60,739 bases of DNA from contig CAXBPY010000012.1 of assembly GCA_963977675.1 (NCBI GenBank), forward strand, positions 1 through 60,739. Reading direction: 5' to 3'. The notes under the pieces are model-generated. The model did not search any database. It was not told where the DNA came from and saw nothing but the letters and a program-made list of their open reading frames with translations. The DNA is from CAXBPY01 sp003455275 (GTDB taxonomy: Bacteria > Bacteroidota > Bacteroidia > Chitinophagales > UBA10324). The position numbers and the translations under genes are program-made. Shown here piece after piece: positions 1 to 8,726 of this stretch (the stretch's first letter is position 1; each line of letters begins with the position of its first letter).

Positions 1-1490
1 TCGTCACATTCATTCTCCTCGAAGTTCACAAAGCCGATATGTTTCTTCACATAACTGAGCGCCTCCACCGGATGACCTAAATAAACAGGATAGCCGCCGG
101 TGTCGAGAAGTAAAAGCTGATCGAAGAGTTTGTAGATGTCAGATGACGGCTGATGTATCACAACAAAAATCAATTTGCCGGAAAGAGATAATTGTTTGAG
201 CAAGTCCATCACATTTTCTGCGTCATTCGATGAAAGACCGGAAGTCGGTTCATCTACAAAAAGAATTTCCGGCTCACGGATAAGTTCGAGAGCAATATTT
301 AATCGTTTGCGCTGACCGCCACTGATGAATTTGTTGAGTGGATCACCAACAGGCAAATCTTTTATCGCGCTCAAGCCAAGAACATCAAGGCAGTTGTCAA
401 CACGCTTTTTTATTTCTTCATCACTGAGTTTTCCGAAATAAAGCTTCGAGCTGTAATACAGATTCTGAAATACACTTAGCTCTTCAACGAGCAAATCATC
501 CTGCGGAATATTTCCAATGAGCCCGGTGAGTTGTTTTTTATTGGAATGAAGTTCGGTGTTGTTGATCAGAACTTTTCCTGAAGCCGGTGTCACACTTCCG
601 TTCAGCAGATTGAGCAAAGTAGTTTTTCCTGCTCCGCTGTTTCCCATCACACCCACAAGATTTCCTGATGATGCAGAAAAACTCAGTTCATGAATTGCCG
701 GTTTGTTGTTCCGGAACTGATGCGCTAGTTCAATTACCTGATACTCCACTTTTCTTTCTGCACTCTCATGCATGAAGAATCGGATAATGTCGTAATAATA
801 AACTGGATGAATTTTCTGACCACGAATCACGGAGCCTGGTTCGAGCACGCTTACCGTGTGTGCGTCTAATGCTTTTCCATTGAGGAAAACCTGATCGGAG
901 CCTATTTTTTTAAAGACTAAAAAATTCAGATGACGGAAGAAAAGAAAAATCAATTCGCCATGAAAACTCTCACGGTTAATATGATGGCTCGCCTCTCCAT
1001 TATGTTTGTGATTGCTTACAATAAGAAAACTTTTATTCAGCCACTCGTGTGATGAAGCCGGTTGAGTGACTAATTGATAACAATTTTTCTGATCTTCTTC
1101 GCTGATCGAAAAAACATCTGCTACAGTTTTGATAAAGTCAGCATGTTGTTCACTTTCATTTCCCGAAGTGAGTGAATAAACAAACTCAATCAGGTGAATG
1201 AATACAATCACTTTTCTTTTCTGATCCAGCTCCTGGTTGATATCGTTACAGATGCGCAGCACCTTAACAGAGTTTACCGAAATTCTTTTTCGCTCCTTCC
1301 CTTCTTCTGATTTTCCCTGTAGTTTGTCTAAGAAATCATCGAAGTGATTGAGATATCGAACGAAGTAATTTCTGCTGAGCTGCCTTTCTAAAAACCGGCG
1401 AACGATTTCGCGTGCTTTTGAATGAACTTCATCTGAGTTTGCAACAATTGCAAACAACTGCATGAGTGCGAGTAGAATTTTGTCACTCAT
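1..1490 (-). CDS. ABCG-like ABC transporter ATPase with N-terminal TerB-like and FHA-like regions (3' end outside window)
   Basis: The frame is open from an ATG at 1490 to the left edge, so the C-terminus, expected to be an ABC-2 membrane domain, is missing. Residues ~1-140 are all-helical and acidic and resemble a TerB-type domain. Residues ~145-240 look like an FHA-like beta domain. The ATPase follows: Walker A GNSGAGKTTLLN near residue 285, signature ISGGQRKRL near 390, Walker B EILFVDEPTSG and an H-loop histidine in VVIHQ. The DEPTSG and GGQRKR wording is typical of the ABCG/White family, whose members carry ATPase and membrane domains on one chain. This arrangement is known among Bacteroidota proteins of unknown substrate. 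It lies 35 bases downstream of a lipoprotein gene on the same strand. The family assignment is secure. The TerB and FHA labels come from overall pattern only. Confidence 0.85.
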   Translation of the reverse strand, partial: MSDKILLALMQLFAIVANSDEVHSKAREIVRRFLERQLSRNYFVRYLNHFDDFLDKLQGKSEEGKERKRISVNSVKVLRICNDINQELDQKRKVIVFIHLIEFVYSLTSGNESEQHADFIKTVADVFSISEEDQKNCYQLVTQPASSHEWLNKSFLIVSNHKHNGEASHHINRESFHGELIFLFFRHLNFLVFKKIGSDQVFLNGKALDAHTVSVLEPGSVIRGQKIHPVYYYDIIRFFMHESAERKVEYQVIELAHQFRNNKPAIHELSFSASSGNLVGVMGNSGAGKTTLLNLLNGSVTPASGKVLINNTELHSNKKQLTGLIGNIPQDDLLVEELSVFQNLYYSSKLYFGKLSDEEIKKRVDNCLDVLGLSAIKDLPVGDPLNKFISGGQRKRLNIALELIREPEILFVDEPTSGLSSNDAENVMDLLKQLSLSGKLIFVVIHQPSSDIYKLFDQLLLLDTGGYPVYLGHPVEALSYVKKHIGFVNFEENECD

Positions 1491-1525
1491 GCTTTAACAG
1501 AAAATCAAAAAATGAAAATGAAATA

Positions 1526-2392
1526 TCACTTCACCAGTTTCGCACGGATTGAAGATAATTGGGATAATACTTTAGTAATGTTTTCAGATGTCAAATCTCC
1601 GGGTGATTTTACAGAATCATCATACATTTTTTTGAATGATTGCAACTCTGTGAGTAATGCTTTTGAATCTCTATCCGTATACTCTTCAAACAATTTTACA
1701 AGATAATAGATGTACAGTTTTTCGTTGTAAATTTTTTCAAAAAGTTTTTCATTGGAAGTATCTTGTTTCATATCCTGCAAAAGGCTTAAGCTGATAAAGT
1801 TCACTTCAATTAATACACCTGCCAGAACATGACTTGCAGCCAGGTAGCGCTCATTTTTTTTCAGGTATGCGTCTGTTTCATTATAGGCCTTGTCTACTAT
1901 CTGAACAATAGAATCCTTGTTGCTTGAGTTTTTGTTGAAACTGTTTGCAAACTCATTAAATGTCTCTTCAATATTGAGTCCCTCGGCCAATTTCTTGGTA
2001 GCGATATAATAATTCAAGAGTGCCTGGTTTTGTCCATAAAAATTTGTGTAGGCAAGATCAATTCCATACACACCATAGTTCACTGCTTTTTTATAAGCAG
2101 TTTGATACTTATCAATATTGCTATATGGATTCAGAATCTCCGGTTTAAAATTCACTTTGTAACTGTAGATATCATTCACCACTTCAAAAGGTGAAGGAAG
2201 ATTTGCCTCAGCAACAGAGAATTTAAATTTTATTAATTCTTTTTTACTGTAATCAAGTGAGTCAATTCTCTTGGAGTCTGTAAGCACAGTGTCTTGAGGA
2301 TTTACATTTGTTTCATTGCTGTTACCAGCGCAAGAAGCAAGTGCGATAATAATTCCTATAAAAATCGAAGGAAGGGAAATTGAATTCTTCAT
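1526..2392 (-). CDS. Hypothetical lipoprotein (288 aa)
   Basis: The product begins with a hydrophobic signal (MKNSISLPSIFIGIIIALA) ending in a lipobox LASC, so it should be lipidated at Cys21 and anchored in the outer membrane or periplasm. The rest is mostly helical and rich in Lys, Asn and Tyr, with no catalytic motif that I recognise. It is co-directional with the ABCG-like ATPase downstream (35 bases) and with the Tat-exported protein upstream (65 bases), so the three could be co-transcribed. A CAAAAATA at 2413-2420, read on the minus strand as TATTTTTG, fits the Bacteroidota -7 element, but I see no matching -33 box. Function unknown. Confidence 0.75.
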   Translation of the reverse strand: MKNSISLPSIFIGIIIALASCAGNSNETNVNPQDTVLTDSKRIDSLDYSKKELIKFKFSVAEANLPSPFEVVNDIYSYKVNFKPEILNPYSNIDKYQTAYKKAVNYGVYGIDLAYTNFYGQNQALLNYYIATKKLAEGLNIEETFNEFANSFNKNSSNKDSIVQIVDKAYNETDAYLKKNERYLAASHVLAGVLIEVNFISLSLLQDMKQDTSNEKLFEKIYNEKLYIYYLVKLFEEYTDRDSKALLTELQSFKKMYDDSVKSPGDLTSENITKVLSQLSSIRAKLVK

Positions 2393-2457
2393 TTCTTATT
2401 TGTGCGTTTGGACAAAAATAAAAATGGTGAACAGATTAGGTAATTGAAAATAATTTT

Positions 2458-3795
2458 CTAAATGAATGCTTGCTGCAATACCATTCCCGGCAACATTCCG
2501 CCCGGTATTACATCATAGAATCCGAGTATGTGGGCAATGGTTGGAACAATATCTATTGTTTCACCTACAGAATTGCCGGCGCTTCCCAAAACCAAACCCT
2601 GATTTACTTTAGATGAAGGTCCTACAATCAGTGCCCATGTTCTTCTTGAATTGTCGTCTGTTGTATGATCATATGCACGCAGCCCGTTTGAGTCATAAAT
2701 ATTATTAGGTGATTGATTGCGTCCATGATCCGGCATACAAATCATTATGGTATCATTCTGCAGCACCGGGTCGTTCTGGATTTTGTTCCACAGCCAGCCA
2801 ACGCCGTAATCCGCCTTGTGCATGAGCTGAATGTATCCGGTAAAGTCACTGTGACAAGTATCAAGGTTGAAAGTGTTGATGACTAAAAGTTCAGGATGAA
2901 AATTCTTCATCACTTCCCATGCATACTGAATATTGATAAGGTCGCCGGTCATTTCATATTGAGCGGTTCCGTTTGGCATCGGAAATTCAACCTGACTGTT
3001 TGCAGTACGGGTAAGCACATCTTTCATAAATGCTTCTATTGCATCGCGGTCAGTTGCATTGTTGACAATACCGGGAAGATCATCTGCGCTTTTTGCAAAA
3101 TTGCTATCAAGAAAATTGCGGATATTTTTTAAACGATTTACATCATCGGGTTGTAATGTCAATCCATTGTTCATGTAATCCAGGCCTAACTGACCGAATG
3201 TGCTGGCCGGCCTGAAATAATTTGCACCATACATAGGACCATACATTCCATGACGGCTGTAATTCAATGCCGGATATGGTCCCAGCCCTTCACTCATCCA
3301 CCAGCTATTAATTGCACTCACAGCAGGATCAGTATGCTTTCTGTAATATTCAAAAACTGTAGGGAAGTCCGGATTGATATTAAGGTTGGTTCCGGTTTCA
3401 GTATAGTTTCCTGTGATGGCAGCAGCATGACCATTGTAATGACCTGTAGGTCCCTGGGCATAGCTCAGTTCTTTAAACAATGTTCCCTGCGATGCAAGCG
3501 ATGATGAAAGAACAGGATTCCACGGAGTGTAAACTAAATTATTTGAGGGAGCAGCACCGGTAAACATATTGCGCATAATATTCCCGGTTGTTGCCAGTCC
3601 CTGATCAGCGAGGTAGGCGCCTTCCACTGATTCCTGATGTCGAACGCCCCCGGCAAACAAAACAAACACTACATGGTTGACCACGCGGTCTCCTGTAGCA
3701 GCAAACAATCTTCCGGAAGGAAGAATATAAGGAGCTATGAATGCGCCTGCTGTTGCTATTCCTGCCTTCTTAATAAATGATCTGCGTTTCATCAT
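2458..3795 (-). CDS. Tat-exported alkaline phosphatase/sulfatase-superfamily protein
   Basis: I start at the ATG pair at 3792-3795 because it places a twin-arginine signal (KRRSFIKKAG plus a hydrophobic stretch) exactly at the N-terminus. The longer open frame to 3873 would overlap the upstream gene by 74 bases. The mature protein has alkaline-phosphatase-superfamily hallmarks: a VVFVLFAGGVRHQES strand near the start, a D-x-C-H-S-D segment in the second half, a DHGR motif (MPDHGRN) and a later YDH. These are metal-ligand-like positions, but a canonical sulfatase Cys/Ser nucleophile motif is not obvious, so it may be a DUF1501-like member rather than an active sulfatase. The upstream lipoprotein ends only 4 bases before this start, suggesting translational coupling and a joint envelope function. 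Confidence 0.72.
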   Translation of the reverse strand: MMKRRSFIKKAGIATAGAFIAPYILPSGRLFAATGDRVVNHVVFVLFAGGVRHQESVEGAYLADQGLATTGNIMRNMFTGAAPSNNLVYTPWNPVLSSSLASQGTLFKELSYAQGPTGHYNGHAAAITGNYTETGTNLNINPDFPTVFEYYRKHTDPAVSAINSWWMSEGLGPYPALNYSRHGMYGPMYGANYFRPASTFGQLGLDYMNNGLTLQPDDVNRLKNIRNFLDSNFAKSADDLPGIVNNATDRDAIEAFMKDVLTRTANSQVEFPMPNGTAQYEMTGDLINIQYAWEVMKNFHPELLVINTFNLDTCHSDFTGYIQLMHKADYGVGWLWNKIQNDPVLQNDTIMICMPDHGRNQSPNNIYDSNGLRAYDHTTDDNSRRTWALIVGPSSKVNQGLVLGSAGNSVGETIDIVPTIAHILGFYDVIPGGMLPGMVLQQAFI

Positions 3796-3799
3796 AATC

Positions 3800-4345
3800 T
3801 TAGTAGAAAATGTATTCGTTCGAAAGAGCAAATGCCATGTAAATAATTTGAGGAGTGAGCGAGCTATCTGCAAGAATCAGGTTCTTCAAATAAATTTTTT
3901 CATATGCAGTTGGGTTGCGCAAATAGAATCGCTGATAAGTGGCGCTAATAAATCCATCCATGTCAGCCTGCATCTGTGCCTGTGTTGGAATCTGTAACCC
4001 GGGAAGCGTGAGCATCCGCTGCAGAATCATGTCATTTGCAATTCCTTTATCGCCAATAGAGAGAATCAATTCGCTTAAATCAACAAGATTGGAACTTGGA
4101 ATACTCTGATTAAAAAGATCAGTGTAAAGAATGCTTATATATTGAAGACTGGTTTTCTGTTTGTTCTTCTGTGCATTGTTTTCATAAAGAACTTGTGGGG
4201 TTACCTCATAATAAACATTGTCGTAAATATTATTCTGAACAATTTCTTTTTTGCAGGAAAAAAGAAACGCAACTAAAGCGAAAGCAGTGAAAAGGAATTT
4301 TCTTTTTCCCGCTGTGCAGGATTTCACATCATTTGATTTTATCAT
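3800..4345 (-). CDS. Lipoprotein partner of the Tat-exported phosphatase-like protein
   Basis: The start is the ATG at 4345; the frame extends only to a TTG at 4357. The N-terminus KRKFLFTAFALVAFLFSC is a lipoprotein signal with its lipobox at FLFSC. The mature ~150 residues are helical and end in RFYLRNPTAYEKIYLKNLI followed by ALSNEYIFY. This recalls the C-terminal helical segment of DUF1549/DUF1553/DUF1800 proteins, which are known to be encoded next to DUF1501-type exported proteins in other phyla; applying that here is inference. It sits 4 bases upstream of the phosphatase-like gene, so the two are almost certainly one operon. Confidence 0.68.
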   Translation of the reverse strand: MIKSNDVKSCTAGKRKFLFTAFALVAFLFSCKKEIVQNNIYDNVYYEVTPQVLYENNAQKNKQKTSLQYISILYTDLFNQSIPSSNLVDLSELILSIGDKGIANDMILQRMLTLPGLQIPTQAQMQADMDGFISATYQRFYLRNPTAYEKIYLKNLILADSSLTPQIIYMAFALSNEYIFY

Positions 4346-4503
4346 TAGAATGTTCAACTTTCAAAATCTTTGGGTGAATGATTTCTGTTCAGCTAAGTTG
4401 ATTCGTTTTGACAAAGAAAGTTTAATCTTTCCGAATATCTATTCACAATATGCAGGTGGTTCGAACATAACAAAAGGCAATTGCATTACTGTTGAAAATA
4501 AAA

Positions 4504-4533
4504 AAAGGCGCCCGAAAATTTCGCAGCGCCTTT
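4504..4533 (-). terminator. Rho-independent terminator
   Basis: The inverted repeat AAAGGCGC / GCGCCTTT has a 14-base spacer. On the minus strand it is followed by a T-rich tract. It lies 24 bases after the stop of the lipoprotein gene ending at 4557 and separates it from the 3800-4345 operon. Confidence 0.8.
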
Positions 4534-4556
4534 CCCTTCCTTGTTTTTAGGTTTTA

Positions 4557-5405
4557 CTACTGAAGGTTGATGTTGAACACAACACCATTTATTTCAACCG
4601 TTGCTTGCGAATCGCAAGCACCATTTCCAAAATCCAATGTACGCACCGCCGCTCCATCGGGTGTAATTTCGATTGTTCCCTGCTTGATGAATTGACATCC
4701 TACTGCAAAAACAAGTGCATTGGTAATGTTTGCAGTGAAATGTACACCATGCCGATTGGTTCCTTCTGCTGTTCCGGTAATTGAGTACACATCATCAAGC
4801 GGAGTAAGCGTTCCCTGACCTTCGACCCACTCGCGCGTTCGGTGTGATGTCCATGTCATAGATGTTCCATCCGTAAAATCAATGTTTGCAACACTCACAT
4901 CAATATCATAAGTCAAATGACCGGCGCCATTTGTTCCGTTATTGGTCACCATTTTAGTGTAATCAAACTTGTTATCATTTACATAATAATTATGAGTGGT
5001 AATTGTGATTACTGTTCCGGGGTCGCGATACATACCTGTCCAGGTTGCTTTGATTATGCCACGGCGATACTTGTTATCCCAACTGCTACACAGGCATCCG
5101 CCGCTCATGGTTGTATCGAACACAATGGTGATTGATTTTTCAGGTGAAGCAGAATCTGAAATTGTATCGAGATAAACTTCAGCACATGATGGAAGCAGCG
5201 CATAATCGGCATCTTCAATTTTGTATATTCCATTTTCATAAGCTGAAGAATTCACCGCGTCATATATGCGGTCGCTCTCATTTTCAGCAAAGAAGTTGTC
5301 AGTAGCTGCGGAGGTATCATCATCATTTTTATCTCTTTGGCAAGAACTAAATGCTGCACCTATAAGAACCGATACGAGAAAAAGTTTTAAGAAATTGCGT
5401 TTCAT
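4557..5405 (-). CDS. Hypothetical lipoprotein, beta-rich (282 aa)
   Basis: The N-terminus MKRNFLKLFLVSVLIGAAFSSC is a lipoprotein signal with the Cys at residue 22. The mature part is Thr/Asp/Asn-rich with alternating hydrophobic residues, suggesting a beta-sandwich or beta-barrel fold. It ends with a segment containing LDFGNGACDSQATVEING, a C-terminal pattern I have seen in uncharacterised Bacteroidota lipoproteins. Four cysteines in the mature chain (CLCSS, VGCQ and GACDS) could form disulfides. It is a single gene followed by a strong terminator. I know no function. Confidence 0.75.
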   Translation of the reverse strand: MKRNFLKLFLVSVLIGAAFSSCQRDKNDDDTSAATDNFFAENESDRIYDAVNSSAYENGIYKIEDADYALLPSCAEVYLDTISDSASPEKSITIVFDTTMSGGCLCSSWDNKYRRGIIKATWTGMYRDPGTVITITTHNYYVNDNKFDYTKMVTNNGTNGAGHLTYDIDVSVANIDFTDGTSMTWTSHRTREWVEGQGTLTPLDDVYSITGTAEGTNRHGVHFTANITNALVFAVGCQFIKQGTIEITPDGAAVRTLDFGNGACDSQATVEINGVVFNINLQ

Positions 5406-5529
5406 TTATTGTTGATTGATTTTATTTCTAAAAGAATTTATAAGATGAATGATTTATGATTTCGGTTGCCTACTTACGCAAAAGAAGTTCCACTTTTTTG
5501 AAAAGCGGAACTTCTCATCAGTTCAAAAA

Positions 5530-6024
5530 TTATTTCGGTGCCGGCCCCGGAGGTCCGCCCGGTCCGGGTTTGCCATCCTGTTTTTGTTTCAATTGCTCGA
5601 GCAGGTAAAGTTTAAACTTTTGTTCTGCCACCCAAAATTTCGCTACCTTTTTCATAGGAAGAACTTTTTTGAATTCAGCATTATATTTCTTTTTCAGATC
5701 AAGTTCCTGTTGCTGATAAGCAAATTCGTTTTCAATTGTTTTGGCAATGTCAGCATCGCTCATTGAATCAAAATTGGTTTTTGCATCGAGCAATTTTGTT
5801 GCGCGGTTCTTCTTTATTGTTTCTAGTTCGGCAGTGTATTGATTATATACTGGCCAAAAAACTTTTGCCTCGTCAGCGGTAAGTTCTAATTCCTTGGTCA
5901 GGTAACCAACCTTTAGCGCTTCCATTTTTTCTTTCCTGTCATGATCGCCCATTACAGGAGGTTGTGCTATTACGCTCAATGTTACAAACATCAAAAGAGC
6001 AACAGCTGCAATAATCTTTTTCAT
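5530..6024 (-). CDS. Spy/CpxP-like periplasmic protein
   Basis: A cleavable signal peptide (MKKIIAAVALLMFVTLSVIAQ) is followed by ~130 charged helical residues with an LTKELELTADEAKVFWPVY segment. This matches the repeated helical pattern of Spy/CpxP-type envelope stress proteins as they appear in Bacteroidota. The C-terminus is Pro/Gly-rich (PGPGGPPGPAP). It is the last gene of a minus-strand operon after an ECF sigma factor and a membrane protein, a common setting for this family. The likely role is a periplasmic chaperone or stress sensor feeding the sigma/anti-sigma pair; that is inferred from context. Confidence 0.75.
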   Translation of the reverse strand: MKKIIAAVALLMFVTLSVIAQPPVMGDHDRKEKMEALKVGYLTKELELTADEAKVFWPVYNQYTAELETIKKNRATKLLDAKTNFDSMSDADIAKTIENEFAYQQQELDLKKKYNAEFKKVLPMKKVAKFWVAEQKFKLYLLEQLKQKQDGKPGPGGPPGPAPK

Positions 6025-6045
6025 TGTAAAATTTTATTTATGTGT

Positions 6046-6666
6046 TTAAAGGTTTTGTATTTCACTTAAATCAATATTCTGCAAGTCCTGTAATTCAATG
6101 TCAGTTTCCGAAACCGGAATTGCGACAGAAGCAGAAAGGTTTTTCAGAGCTTCATCGTCGAGTTGGTTGGCTATTGCTGTTTCATCCAGCGATGAAACAT
6201 TATCGCTCAGGTACCTGGAAATTTCTTCAGTGCTCACTTGAGCCACATTAGAATTTGTCTCAATTACAGCTGAAGGTTGAGAAAGGAAAATGATGGAGAG
6301 AATGATAACTGCGAGAGCAGGAGCAGAAGCAAATGCAAGCCTCATCCTAAATCCATCTCCGAATGACAGAGACTTTAATATACCCGGTAAAGAATTTTTC
6401 TTTCGTGAGGTTTTATTCAGAATCTGTTCGGGCAATCTTTCAAAGTATCCATAAGGAACATCGAACGCATCCTGCTTTTTCATTTTACTGAGTGAAGAAT
6501 TTTCCAACTCGCGATTCACTGATTGTGCTGCAATTTTTTCCATCACACCTTCTTCAACAGCGTTGAAATAATATTCCGGAACAGAAAACAAATTCAATTT
6601 CTCTCTTTCAGCCAGCAAAGGAGAAAGCTGTTTCAATTCTTCGAGTATGTCATTTTTGTTTTCCAT
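6046..6666 (-). CDS. Putative anti-sigma factor (single-pass membrane protein)
   Basis: I start at the ATG at 6666 (MENKND); the frame continues only to a TTG at 6693. The N-terminal ~100 residues are cytoplasmic and contain two similar motifs, FSVPEYYFNAVEE and FDVPYGYFERLPE. One transmembrane segment follows (ALAVIILSIIFL) and then an acidic periplasmic tail. The position directly after an ECF sigma gene and the topology fit an anti-sigma factor, although no zinc-binding ZAS motif is visible. It is 21 bases from the Spy-like gene. The duplicated VPxxYF motif is characteristic of Bacteroidota proteins found in this position. Confidence 0.68.
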   Translation of the reverse strand: MENKNDILEELKQLSPLLAEREKLNLFSVPEYYFNAVEEGVMEKIAAQSVNRELENSSLSKMKKQDAFDVPYGYFERLPEQILNKTSRKKNSLPGILKSLSFGDGFRMRLAFASAPALAVIILSIIFLSQPSAVIETNSNVAQVSTEEISRYLSDNVSSLDETAIANQLDDEALKNLSASVAIPVSETDIELQDLQNIDLSEIQNL

Positions 6667-6726
6667 CAGAGAGATTGAGGTTTCTTGTTTCAAGTTTCAG
6701 TTATGATGCCAATGATTTGTTTTGGT

Positions 6727-7281
6727 TTAATCAGCGAGTAAAAATTCTTCAACCTTTTTCACTGCAAAATGAAAGGATGCTTTCAATGCCCCGACACTGG
6801 TTCCAAGCACTTCACTCATTTCTTCGTAAGGCATTTCATCGTAGTAACGAAGATTAAAAACAGTGCGTTGCTTTTCGGGCAAACTCAAAATCGCTTGCTG
6901 CAATTTCAGTTCAGCTTTGTTCTCTGAAAAATTTCCTTGAGTGGTGAGTTTGTTCTTCAGTTCGGTAGTTACATTTTCTATTGGCAGAAAAAATCTTTTC
7001 TTTTTGCTCTTCAAGAAAGTAATACTTTCATTGGTCGCAATCCTGTAAAGCCAGGTATAAAGTTGCGAGTCTTCGCGGAAACTGTCGAGACTCTTCCAGA
7101 CTTTCACAAAAACATTCTGAAGGATATCGTTGGCATCCTCATGATCAATCACCATGCGGCGGATGTGCCAATACAATCTTTCCTGATAGCGCCTTATAAG
7201 TATGGTGAAACTCTGCTCGCGCTTATCGCTCACAGTTCTGAACTGCACCAATAATTCTGCATCGGTTAGCTGGGCTGTCAT
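6727..7281 (-). CDS. ECF-type RNA polymerase sigma factor
   Basis: At 184 residues it has the usual length of an ECF sigma. Region 2 includes RYQERLYWHIRRMV, then DANDILQNVFVKVWKSL (the core-binding 'DA.D..Q..F..' signature) and TWLYRIATNESITFL. Region 4 has LPEKQRTVFNLRYYDEMPY, then EEMSEVLGTSVGALKASFHFAVKK, which is the DNA-recognition helix-turn-helix. It leads an operon with a putative anti-sigma factor and a Spy-like protein, so an extracytoplasmic stress response is likely. Target promoters cannot be deduced here. Confidence 0.92.
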   Translation of the reverse strand: MTAQLTDAELLVQFRTVSDKREQSFTILIRRYQERLYWHIRRMVIDHEDANDILQNVFVKVWKSLDSFREDSQLYTWLYRIATNESITFLKSKKKRFFLPIENVTTELKNKLTTQGNFSENKAELKLQQAILSLPEKQRTVFNLRYYDEMPYEEMSEVLGTSVGALKASFHFAVKKVEEFLLAD

Positions 7282-7363
7282 TAATAAAAATTGTGGTCAG
7301 CAAAGTTGTTCTGACTCCGAAAATAAAGGATGGTTTAACTGACAAGCACAAAAATGTCAATTA

Positions 7364-8527
7364 CTAAGAAAGTTTCTGATACGCCTTCAGCCAGCGCTCA
7401 GGAATTTCTTCCTTGCACGCGAGCTGGTAATCTTCATAAGCGCACGGGAACACTTTATTCTTGCGGCGAATTCGACCTCTTCCTCCAACTGGAACTTCCA
7501 TCCACCACATATTGCTCTTCTGGCTTTTCCAGAAAGTCATTTCATAATGGTTCTCGCGGAAGTGAACGATATACTTTGTGAATGATTCATCGTTGTCGCG
7601 CGGCTGTTCCTTGCGGCGTGAATAATATCCATCTACAAAATACCAGATTGCCTGCGCTGCGAGTTGAACGGTTTGCTCGCGGTCATCCACATGCGGATTC
7701 ACTTCATAAATTCCGAAAGAAGAAATCTGTTCACTCAATCCGGCGAAGCGCGCGAGCTGACATAAATCTTCGCCGCGTAATCCATTCGGTGTTGCATTGC
7801 GGTTACCGGGTGCATCAGAATATCGCACAGAAGAAATATCAATACTCAGCATGTTGGTTCCGCGCAGCACGGGTTCCATGTCCATGATTCCGTCAAACAA
7901 TTTTCCGAGACGATATAAATCGAAGTGCAGCTTGTCGAGCGTTTCAAGAGTTGCAGGCGGAATGAAATGTGTTTGATGCGCAATGTGGCTGTAGTTGAAA
8001 AGATAATTTGGCTGATGCATCATCAACCGCATGAGATAATTGTCACTCGTGATTTCCTGCTCGTTCTCGCGAATGTCAATGAACGAATCCACCACGGCAA
8101 CATTGATGATTTCTTCCAATTCCTGGTAGCCACGATACTGAGCATAAGTTAAATCGTGACTTCCGCCAATGATGATGGGAACAATTTTCATGCGCATCAA
8201 TTCCGCGCAGAGCTTGCTCACCGCCACATAAGTATCACGCAGTGTAACACCGCGAACAATATTTCCGAGGTCAGCCACGCGCAAATCATAATGCTGGCGA
8301 TAGAGCTGATACAAGTGATGACGAATTGCATCGGGCGCATCAGCACAACCGGTATTGCGGAGCGAGCCGCGATCTTCATACACACCAATGAGAGCAATGT
8401 CAATGTCCGTGAGGTCTTCAATTCCATCGGTGTTGATGCGAATGTGTTTTCCCCATTGTGAGTCGTGAAGTTTTTTCGGGTCAATGACCGCGCTTAAATG
8501 CAGAGGCGTGAGAAATTCTTCGAACAT
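7364..8527 (-). CDS. Arginase/formiminoglutamase-fold protein with altered metal site
   Basis: The ureohydrolase fold is recognisable in order: GVYEDRG, GCADAPDAIR, IIIGGSHDLTYAQY near residue 122, VVDSFIDIR near 144, MLSIDISSVRYSDAPGN near 228. Canonical enzymes use GGxHD, DAHxD and SxDxD to hold two Mn ions. Here the first His is kept, the middle DAHxD is D-S-F-I-D (His replaced by Phe), and the last is S-I-D-I-S (second Asp replaced by Ser). Two of six ligands are therefore changed. To my recollection, similar substitutions are shared by a Bacteroidota-wide clade annotated as formimidoylglutamase, so this is probably not local decay. The C-terminal third (WWMEVP and CKEEIPERW) is also specific to that clade. 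Catalysis is doubtful. Confidence 0.82.
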   Translation of the reverse strand: MFEEFLTPLHLSAVIDPKKLHDSQWGKHIRINTDGIEDLTDIDIALIGVYEDRGSLRNTGCADAPDAIRHHLYQLYRQHYDLRVADLGNIVRGVTLRDTYVAVSKLCAELMRMKIVPIIIGGSHDLTYAQYRGYQELEEIINVAVVDSFIDIRENEQEITSDNYLMRLMMHQPNYLFNYSHIAHQTHFIPPATLETLDKLHFDLYRLGKLFDGIMDMEPVLRGTNMLSIDISSVRYSDAPGNRNATPNGLRGEDLCQLARFAGLSEQISSFGIYEVNPHVDDREQTVQLAAQAIWYFVDGYYSRRKEQPRDNDESFTKYIVHFRENHYEMTFWKSQKSNMWWMEVPVGGRGRIRRKNKVFPCAYEDYQLACKEEIPERWLKAYQKLS

Positions 8528-8559
8528 AATTTTTTCGTGAGTGCGATAAAAGTAAATGA

Positions 8560-8698
8560 GTGGTTGGTGGTTAGTGTTTGGTGGCTGGTAGCGGTTTCAA
8601 CAAAAAAAAAATTTCAGTTCAATAAAGTGAACTGAATAAAATTCAATCAATCAACAAATAATCATAATTCTAAAATCATAAATCTAAAATCTCAATTC
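8560..8698. repeat. Intergenic low-complexity phrase repeats
   Basis: In the 199-base gap between the divergent genes at 8527 and 8727, two degenerate tandem tracts are visible. One is 8560-8590 (repeats of TGGTTGGTGG / TTTGGTGGCTGG). The other is 8661-8698 (repeats of ATCATAATTCTAAA / ATCATAAATCTAAA). They do not encode anything. No full promoter consensus was found in the gap. Confidence 0.55.
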
Positions 8699-8726
8699 CT
8701 TGTTGCTTTTATTTGCGAACTGAAAT

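Noticed and set aside
1512..1706. Plus-strand open frame over a lipoprotein gene
   Set aside because: It lies antisense to a better lipoprotein frame with a clear signal and lipobox, and has no family likeness.
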